Origin: an uncultured Anaerococcus sp. | GTDB lineage: Bacteria; Bacillota_A; Clostridia; Tissierellales; Peptoniphilaceae | Assembly: GCA_902488555.1 (NCBI GenBank) | Contig: CABTWT010000004.1 | Span: forward strand, 1-31,593 | Direction of reading: 5' to 3' | Length of the DNA stretch: 31,593 nucleotides | Part shown: in pieces, positions 26,304 through 31,593 of the stretch | Position numbering within the stretch: the first letter of the stretch is position 1 | How the letters are laid out: each line of letters opens with the position of its first letter | Position numbers and translations under genes: made by a program | The notes under the pieces: generated by a model | Seen by the model: the letters and a program-made list of their open reading frames with translations, nothing else | The model's database searches: none | Told to the model about the DNA's origin: nothing

Positions 26304-28601
26304 TTACTTTGCTTTATTTTTATCCAATATGATAGATTCCAACTCACCAGAATCTTTATCTAATTGATTCAGGTCACTCTGTGTTATATTGTAGTGGTTA
26401 CTATTAGTTTGACTGTTAGTATTTTTTGCATTGGAATTTCTATTAATATTATTATTTACATTATTATCAACTTTATTGTTATTTATTAAGGAATTATTGT
26501 TAGCTTTAGTTATAGAATTTTCATTAGTCTTTTTAGGATTCTTATCTACTAGAACTATTTCTTTATCATTAGCATTGTAGCTTACTTCCATACCTAAAAT
26601 TTCTGCAACAAACCTTATAGGTACAAAGGTTCTATCACCCTTAATAATAGCAGGCGTATCTACTGTGATTGATTTTTCTCCTACATTAATTTTCTTAGAA
26701 TCAACTTTAAAATAAATGTCATTATTTATATCATTTGTTCTTACAAAAACTGATTTCTCTTCACCGTTCCAATCAACTTGATAGCCCAAAGCTTCTACAA
26801 TAAATCTTAGAGGCACCATTGTCCTTGAATTTTTTATAAAAGGTGCTGTATCCATTTGTGCTTTTTGACCATTAATTTTATAAGTCTTCTTGCCTATATT
26901 CATAGTAACAGTCTTTGCATTTGCATCAAGGAAATTAAGCTCAGCTTTTTTATCATTGATACTAGCGATAAGTTTTGGATTTGTGCCTAATTTATTTATT
27001 GTTACTGTTGAAGAATTAACATCAAGCTTTCCATCAACATCAAGAAGTTGGAATTTGAAAACTCTTGGCGAAAGTTTTATATCTTTTCCATCAACTTTAG
27101 CTTCTATAGTGAAATTAATTTTATCCCCTGGCTTAACATTTCTTGAATCACTAATAATTTCAAGAGATTCAAAAGCTTTAGAATCTTTAATATTTATTTC
27201 TTTACTAATATTTTCTCCCTTATTAGTAGTTAAAGATAAATTGAATTTTCCAGGAACCATAGCAAGATAAGAAGTGCCATTTAAGATATTTTGACCATTT
27301 GAATTTTCACTTAATTTATAGGTTCTATCAGAAATATCAATAGGATTTAAAAACTTATCCCAGGCTGATTTTAAAGAAAAGTCAGTTGATTGACCTATAA
27401 CTAAATCAGTATTTCCTTTTAATTTTCCGTCTATAATTTGTCCAGTATTTTTTGTAGTATTAAAAACTCCAATACCGTTAACTACTTTTCTTTCAGCCTT
27501 ATTTCCTTCAGGATTTATAACTCTTGTTCTATTCAAATCACCGAGATTTCTCACAACCATAGCTGTTGAGCCACCACCGTCTAAATTTAAAGCTCTTTGG
27601 CAACCCAAATTAACCATAAAATTAGAAAGTTCATTTAAACTCATTCCGCTTGATCTTTTTGTTCTTCCTTCACAAGAAACAATATATACGCTCTTGCCTC
27701 CATCGGCTATTCCTATACAAGTTCTAGCTCTAGTGCCTCCAATAGAATTTATATCTTTTTTATAGGGTCTTGTTTTGGAATTATCAACCAAAAGAGAATG
27801 TCCACCTATTAGCATTTTCCAAGATTTCTGAGGATAAATATCATAAGTAATCTTTAATTTATCTCCAATTTTTATATTATTTTTTACAAATGTTGCACTA
27901 GCTCCGCTCACTTGTAAAATCTTATAACCACTTGGAATTTTTAAGTCTAAATTCTTGTCATAAATAATTTTTTCAACGACATTATCTTGATTCAATAGAA
28001 CCTCTCCAGCAGTTTTATCACCACGAGATTTTGAAGTCCAAAAATCTGTATACATTTGAATCTTAGATTCGTGAGAGTATTCCTTAGAAGGTTGATACCA
28101 ATATAAATTCTTATTTAATCCGTCAATATTATAAGTTGTTCCATTGGGTGCTGTAACTTTTCCACCAAAATTTGTATCTAAAATATAGGCAGTATTTGTT
28201 GAATCAATCCCAAAAGAATATATATCTGTTAAAACACCAGGAGATGATTTTATGTCACCATCAATAATTGAAGGTCCAAGAGGAACCCCTTGAAGAGCCA
28301 TACTAAAAAAATCACCATTACAAAGTCCAACTGCATTAGTTCTATTTGCCATTTGAGAAACACTTGCCTTCTCAGTATAAGAACCATTTCCAGCAACAGT
28401 ATTTAACTTAATATAAGGATTATTTAAATCACACTTTAAAACATTTAAGATTGCATTTCCCTTACTTGTTTTAACTGTGTATTGAAAGTTCACAACTCCT
28501 GGAGCTATTTCCTCCTGAGAATTAAGTTTATTTTCAGCAAATATAAAATTAGTAATAATTATGGAAAAAACCATAAAAAATATAATAAGTCTTTTTTTCA
28601 T
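26304..28601 (-). CDS. Secreted phosphodiester glycosidase (NAGPA) domain protein with stalk domains
   Basis: Likely an exported enzyme acting on sugar phosphodiesters of wall polymers or exopolysaccharide; the substrate is unknown. Of 765 residues, 1-22 are a signal peptide (MKKRLIIFFMVFS, cleavage near FAE). A NAGPA-like domain spans about 60-380, with CNGDFFSMALQGVPLGPSII, SIGGTRARTCIGIADGGKSV and LNLDGGGSTAMVV. Ig-like sequence follows (about 390-560). Then come two copper-amine-oxidase N-terminal-like stalk repeats at about 575-690 (NSRTMVPLRFIVEALGYQVD and GDRTFVPIRFVAEILGMEVS), typical of wall-associated clostridial proteins. The last 75 residues are an asparagine-rich low-complexity tail, and there is no sortase motif. 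The start ATG at 28601 follows GGAGG. It lies 83 bases after hom and before lepB, all on one strand, with no clear terminator between them. Confidence 0.88.
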   Translation of the reverse strand: MKKRLIIFFMVFSIIITNFIFAENKLNSQEEIAPGVVNFQYTVKTSKGNAILNVLKCDLNNPYIKLNTVAGNGSYTEKASVSQMANRTNAVGLCNGDFFSMALQGVPLGPSIIDGDIKSSPGVLTDIYSFGIDSTNTAYILDTNFGGKVTAPNGTTYNIDGLNKNLYWYQPSKEYSHESKIQMYTDFWTSKSRGDKTAGEVLLNQDNVVEKIIYDKNLDLKIPSGYKILQVSGASATFVKNNIKIGDKLKITYDIYPQKSWKMLIGGHSLLVDNSKTRPYKKDINSIGGTRARTCIGIADGGKSVYIVSCEGRTKRSSGMSLNELSNFMVNLGCQRALNLDGGGSTAMVVRNLGDLNRTRVINPEGNKAERKVVNGIGVFNTTKNTGQIIDGKLKGNTDLVIGQSTDFSLKSAWDKFLNPIDISDRTYKLSENSNGQNILNGTSYLAMVPGKFNLSLTTNKGENISKEINIKDSKAFESLEIISDSRNVKPGDKINFTIEAKVDGKDIKLSPRVFKFQLLDVDGKLDVNSSTVTINKLGTNPKLIASINDKKAELNFLDANAKTVTMNIGKKTYKINGQKAQMDTAPFIKNSRTMVPLRFIVEALGYQVDWNGEEKSVFVRTNDINNDIYFKVDSKKINVGEKSITVDTPAIIKGDRTFVPIRFVAEILGMEVSYNANDKEIVLVDKNPKKTNENSITKANNNSLINNNKVDNNVNNNINRNSNAKNTNSQTNSNHYNITQSDLNQLDKDSGELESIILDKNKAK

Positions 28602-28684
28602 TTATTTATTCCTCCGCTTACTATTATAGAGTAAATAAGTTAAATAAATTAGAATTTATTAATTTGTAATAAAATCGTAATTAT

Positions 28685-29848
28685 CTAATTGATACACCTT
28701 GCAAAAAACGCATCCTTATCCTTAATTAAATTTAAAAAGTCTGATCTTTTAATCTTCTTTGTAAAAATAATTTTTTGACCCTTATATATTTCTTCCCTTT
28801 CAACAAGATCTTCAGGAAAATCACCGCTAGTCCTTAAGTAATATTGACCCTCAAAATTATCATTATAATTGACAAGGTCATTTCCACCATAAACTCTTAT
28901 ATCATTTTTCTTTATAACATCAATTATATCTTGAAGAACAGCAGAGGCAGTAGGTAAAGAGCCAGCACCAGGACCTTTTAAAGTTATCTTTTCAAAATAA
29001 TCCCCATAAATTTCCACCATATTATAGGCGCCCTCAAGCCTTGCTAAATCTTCATCTTTTTTGAATAAACAAGGTTCAATTATACATACATAATTATCGC
29101 CTAATTTTTGTCCAAGGCAAACCTCTTTAACTCTATAATTACCAGAAAGATATAAAACATCTATTTTATTAATCTTATCAAGTCCAAAAACTTCAATATC
29201 ATCTTCAGTAATTTTACCCTTACAAATAATTGACATAAGAATCCTAAGCTTTCTTCTCATATCAAATCCCTTAACATCATCAGTGGGGTCGTGTTCAGCA
29301 AAACCTTTTTCTTGAGCTTCCTTTAAAACCTCAGCATAATCTTTATTATTCTCAAACATATTGTATAAAATATAATTGCTAGTTCCATTGAGAACACCAT
29401 AAATTTTATTAATATTATTAAATATAGATAAAGATTTTACCTCTCTTACAATTGGAATTGTTCCACCAACTGAGGCTTCGTATAAAAATAGCCTACCCTT
29501 ATCTTGAGAAATTTCCATTAATTCTTCAAAATATTTACTTACTACAGCTTTATTTGAACTTACAACATCCTTACCATTTTCTAAAGCTTTCTTTATATAA
29601 ATATAAGAATTTTCTACATCTCCTGTCATTTCAACAACAATATCTATATCCTTATCTAAATAAATATCATTATAATCGTTAGTTAAAAGATTTTTGTCTA
29701 TATCCTTATACTTGGATATATTTCTGACCAAAATCTTAGAAATTTCAATATTTATATCAAGAGAATTTAAAAGTTCCTTTTTTTCCTTTAAAATATTATA
29801 TAGTCCTCTGCCGACAGTCCCAAATCCTAATAATGCAATTTTTGTCAT
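28685..29848 (-). CDS. hom: Homoserine dehydrogenase
   Basis: Reduces aspartate semialdehyde to homoserine with NAD(P)H, the branch toward threonine and methionine. The product has 387 residues. The nucleotide-binding motif is GFGTVGRG (8-15); then SSNKAVVSKYF near 98, GVLNGTSNYILYNM near 150, EAQEKGFAEHDPTDDVKGFD near 175-195, and GPGAGSLPTASAVLQDI near 295. Usual clostridial enzymes of about 430 residues end in an ACT domain that senses threonine; here only about 65 divergent residues follow the catalytic part, so a complete ACT domain seems absent. The start ATG at 29848 follows GAGGAGG. It is divergent from asd, the preceding enzyme in the pathway, across a shared control region. Confidence 0.95.
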   Translation of the reverse strand: MTKIALLGFGTVGRGLYNILKEKKELLNSLDINIEISKILVRNISKYKDIDKNLLTNDYNDIYLDKDIDIVVEMTGDVENSYIYIKKALENGKDVVSSNKAVVSKYFEELMEISQDKGRLFLYEASVGGTIPIVREVKSLSIFNNINKIYGVLNGTSNYILYNMFENNKDYAEVLKEAQEKGFAEHDPTDDVKGFDMRRKLRILMSIICKGKITEDDIEVFGLDKINKIDVLYLSGNYRVKEVCLGQKLGDNYVCIIEPCLFKKDEDLARLEGAYNMVEIYGDYFEKITLKGPGAGSLPTASAVLQDIIDVIKKNDIRVYGGNDLVNYNDNFEGQYYLRTSGDFPEDLVEREEIYKGQKIIFTKKIKRSDFLNLIKDKDAFFARCIN

Positions 29849-29875
29849 CTTATCCTCCTCAATCTATTTAAAAAA

Positions 29876-29904
29876 ATTTTATATTAGAAAAAAATTAAAG
29901 TCAA
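29876..29904 (-). promoter_or_regulatory. Promoter of hom
   Basis: Minus strand: TTGACT (29899-29904), 17-base spacer, TAAAAT (29876-29881), 28 bases before the ATG. Confidence 0.55.
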
Positions 29905-29914
29905 GGTCAGAAAA

Positions 29915-29930
29915 CTAATTAAGTAATTAG
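29915..29930. promoter_or_regulatory. Palindrome between the divergent hom and asd promoters
   Basis: CTAATTA, AG, TAATTAG: 7-bp arms. It lies two bases upstream of the asd -35 and ten upstream of the hom -35, where one bound regulator could control both genes. No regulator family can be assigned from it. Confidence 0.45.
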
Positions 29931-29932
29931 AG

Positions 29933-29961
29933 TTGACACTAAAAAATAGCCTTGGTATTAT
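29933..29961 (+). promoter_or_regulatory. Promoter of asd
   Basis: TTGACA (29933-29938), 17-base spacer, TATTAT (29956-29961). The -35 is perfect, the leader is short, and an AGGAGG follows. Confidence 0.75.
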
Positions 29962-29981
29962 TAATAAAAGGAGGAAAAACT

Positions 29982-30968
29982 ATGACTTTTAATTTAGCGA
30001 TTTTTGGAGCGACAGGCTTAGTTGGAGAAACAATGCGCTCCATATTAGAAGAAAGAAATTTACCTATAGATAATATTTATTTCTTTGCATCTGAAAGGTC
30101 AGCAGGCAAAAAAATAAAATTTTTAGATAAAGAATACGAAATAATAGAATTAAGTGAAGAAAATCTAAAAAAAGAAAAAATTGATTATGCACTTGGAGCC
30201 CTAGATTCAAGCTTGGCAAAAAAATTTTTACCCGTAGCCGCAAAACTTGGGATAAAAATAATAGATAACTCAAGTTCATATAGGATGGATGAAGATAAAC
30301 CACTTGTAGTCCCAGAAATAAATCCACAAGATGCACAATATGAAGGCAACATAATCCCATCACCAAACTGCTCAACAATACAATCAGTAGTAGCCCTATA
30401 CCCAATATACAAAAAATACGGTATAAAAAGAATTGTATATACAACATATCAAGCAGTTTCAGGCTCAGGAAAAAACGGACTAGAAGACTTGGAAAGAGGA
30501 ATGAAAGGTCAAGAAAACATATTTTATCCCTATCCAATTATAGGAAATGTCATACCGCACATTGATGATTTCTTAGAAAATGGCTATAGCAAAGAAGAAA
30601 TGAAAATGATAAATGAAACAAAAAAAATCTTCCATGACAACTCAATTAAAATAACAGCAACTACAGCAAGAGTACCTGTAAAAACATCTCACATGGTTGC
30701 AATAAACGTTGAAACAAAAGAAGATTTTGACATAAAAGATATTTTCGAATTATACAAAAATGCTGATGGAATTGTCTTATATGATGACCTCAAAAATTTA
30801 AAATACCCTATGCCAATAATAGCTGCTGGAAAAGACCCTGTATATGTAGGCAGAATAAGAAAAGATATTTCAGTTGAACATGGTTTAGACCTAATATGTG
30901 TGGCTGATAATATGAGAAAAGGTGCAGCTTTAAATACAATTCAAATACTAGAAAGCTTGATAAAATAA
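29982..30968 (+). CDS. asd: Aspartate-semialdehyde dehydrogenase
   Basis: Converts aspartyl phosphate to aspartate semialdehyde, the shared precursor of lysine/diaminopimelate and of threonine and methionine. I choose ATG 29982 (MTFNLAIFGATGLVGE), eight bases after AGGAGG; an in-phase ATG at 29952 lies inside the promoter. The product has 328 residues, a normal length. The NADP motif is GATGLVG (9-15), the catalytic cysteine is C130 in SPNCSTIQ, and AVSGSGKNG follows near 152. The C-terminal dimer/substrate region contains ATTARVPVKTSHMVAINVE. It is divergent from hom. In parts its codons favour A and C endings (CTA, CCA, ATA), somewhat like tuf. Confidence 0.97.
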   Translation: MTFNLAIFGATGLVGETMRSILEERNLPIDNIYFFASERSAGKKIKFLDKEYEIIELSEENLKKEKIDYALGALDSSLAKKFLPVAAKLGIKIIDNSSSYRMDEDKPLVVPEINPQDAQYEGNIIPSPNCSTIQSVVALYPIYKKYGIKRIVYTTYQAVSGSGKNGLEDLERGMKGQENIFYPYPIIGNVIPHIDDFLENGYSKEEMKMINETKKIFHDNSIKITATTARVPVKTSHMVAINVETKEDFDIKDIFELYKNADGIVLYDDLKNLKYPMPIIAAGKDPVYVGRIRKDISVEHGLDLICVADNMRKGAALNTIQILESLIK

Positions 30969-30975
30969 AAAAACT

Positions 30976-31028
30976 TAGCTTTATAATATCTGTAGAATTT
31001 TTGAAAACAGATATTGTAAAGCTATTTT
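30976..31028 (+). terminator. Terminator of asd
   Basis: An 18-bp stem (30976-30993 with 31007-31024, one G-U pair), 13-base loop, then TTTTTG, seven bases after the asd stop. Confidence 0.93.
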
Positions 31029-31198
31029 TGATTATAAAACCAAATTACAAATAATTCATGATAGTAGTATAAATCCAAAATACAATAATTAAACTTACGA
31101 ATTAATTAACTAAAAAAAAGTGAATTTAATATATATACATAAAAAAAATGGACCTATCAAAACATAAGAAATATAATAAAATCAAAAAATTTAAACAT

Positions 31199-31280
31199 AA
31201 AAATGGTGACCCATGCGCGATTCGAACGCGCGACACCTTGATTAAAAGTCAAGTGCTCTGCCGACTGAGCTAATGGGTCA
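31199..31280 (-). repeat. Direct repeat of at least 82 bp containing tRNA-Lys (other copy 31512-31593)
   Basis: Positions 31199-31280 and 31512-31593 are identical, covering tRNA-Lys, its CCA and five flanking bases; the second copy reaches the window edge so the repeat may be longer. They flank tRNA-Ser. Confidence 0.9.
31204..31279 (-). tRNA. tRNA-Lys (anticodon TTT), copy 1
   Basis: 76 bases including an encoded CCA (complement of 31204-31206). The acceptor stem GACCCAT pairs with ATGGGTC; the D-arm is GCTC-AGTCGGCA-GAGC; the anticodon stem-loop is CTTGA-CTTTTAA-TCAAG; the T-arm is GCGCG-TTCGAAT-CGCGC. A TATAAT lies shortly upstream (31284-31293 region), so it may have its own promoter. 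Confidence 0.97.
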
Positions 31281-31383
31281 CAAAAAATTATAATACATAT
31301 AAAATAAATCTACATCCAAAAAAATCGGATACCTAACACCACTAAAATATAAATAAATATTCCATATTTATTAAAATATCTTC

Positions 31384-31416
31384 AAAAAAAATCAGATAGA
31401 GTAAGCTACCTGATTT
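31384..31416 (-). terminator. Terminator after tRNA-Ser
   Basis: Minus strand: AAATCAGGTAG, six-base loop, CTATCTGATTT (one G-U pair), followed by a T-run. It suggests that the tRNA-Lys copy 1 downstream is a separate transcript. Confidence 0.8.
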
Positions 31417-31422
31417 ATTATT

Positions 31423-31511
31423 TGGCGGAGAAGGTGGGATTCGAACCCACGTGGGCTTGCACCCTAACGGTTTTCAAGACCGCCCCGTTATGACCGCTTC
31501 GGTACCTCTCC
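31423..31511 (-). tRNA. tRNA-Ser (anticodon TGA)
   Basis: 89 bases including an encoded CCA (complement of 31423-31425). The acceptor stem GGAGAGG pairs with CTTCTCC (one G-U pair); the anticodon loop is CTTGAAA; a long variable arm (TAGGGTGCAAGCCCAC region) is typical of class II tRNA; the T-loop is TTCGAAT. Confidence 0.96.
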
Positions 31512-31516
31512 AAAAA

Positions 31517-31592
31517 TGGTGACCCATGCGCGATTCGAACGCGCGACACCTTGATTAAAAGTCAAGTGCTCTGCCGACTGAGCTAATGGGTC
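31517..31592 (-). tRNA. tRNA-Lys (anticodon TTT), copy 2
   Basis: Identical to the copy at 31204-31279, with encoded CCA. It lies five bases upstream of tRNA-Ser, so the two are probably one transcript; its promoter would be outside the window. Confidence 0.97.
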
Positions 31593-31593
31593 A

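Noticed and set aside
26890..27270. A 126-codon plus-strand frame opposite the phosphodiester glycosidase gene
   Set aside because: Antisense shadow with no start signal.
29849..29981. T-box or lysine riboswitch controlling asd or hom
   Set aside because: The intergenic region is only 133 bp, has no long conserved stems, and the promoters lie close to the starts.
31317..31333. Possible terminator ATCC/GGAT around a T-run upstream of tRNA-Lys copy 1
   Set aside because: The stem is only four base pairs and the T-run is in the loop, not after the stem.
1..31593. CRISPR arrays, insertion sequences, phage genes, rRNA
   Set aside because: No regularly spaced short repeats, transposase or integrase motifs, or rRNA signatures were seen on either strand.

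Overview
The window comes from a low-GC Gram-positive (Firmicutes) anaerobe. AT-rich intergenic DNA, AGGAGG-type ribosome binding sites, intrinsic terminators with U-tracts, SLH and copper-amine-oxidase-like stalk domains, and large Rib/InlB-like surface proteins all point to Gram-positive anaerobic cocci (Peptoniphilaceae, such as Peptoniphilus, Anaerococcus or relatives). That placement is an inference from gene style; no search was run.

Layout, left to right. (1) 1-7314, minus strand: two large secreted surface-protein genes. The upstream one (1657-7314) is split by an in-frame TAA at 6697-6699 into a 205-codon piece carrying the signal peptide and a 1674-codon piece with no ribosome binding site. 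The downstream one (start 1587) runs off the left edge. (2) 7315-7953: a 639-bp gap holding a candidate promoter, a compact unexplained fold (7478-7578) and the tuf terminator. (3) 7954-12339, minus: the str operon, rpsL-rpsG-fusA-tuf, with a near-consensus promoter and a leader hairpin. (4) 12502-13890, plus: an SLH-domain surface gene inserted between the str operon and rpoBC. (5) 14039-21543, minus: rpoB-rpoC, with a TTG start for rpoC and a long acidic tail on RpoB. (6) 21593-25645, minus: ftsE-ftsX-M23 hydrolase-S41 protease, a tightly packed cell-wall hydrolysis unit. (7) 25681-29848, minus: signal peptidase I, a secreted phosphodiester glycosidase with stalk domains, and homoserine dehydrogenase. 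(8) 29982-30968, plus: aspartate-semialdehyde dehydrogenase, divergent from homoserine dehydrogenase across a 133-bp region with two promoters flanking a palindrome. (9) 31204-31592, minus: tRNA-Lys, tRNA-Ser, tRNA-Lys; the two Lys copies are identical.

Functionally the window joins core gene expression (RNA polymerase, ribosomal proteins, elongation factors, tRNAs), envelope biology (secretion, wall hydrolysis, surface proteins) and the aspartate pathway to homoserine. No CRISPR array, insertion sequence, phage gene or rRNA was seen. The best leads for something unusual are the stop codon inside the giant surface gene, the folded element at 7478-7578, and the codon use of tuf, which differs from the rest of its operon.
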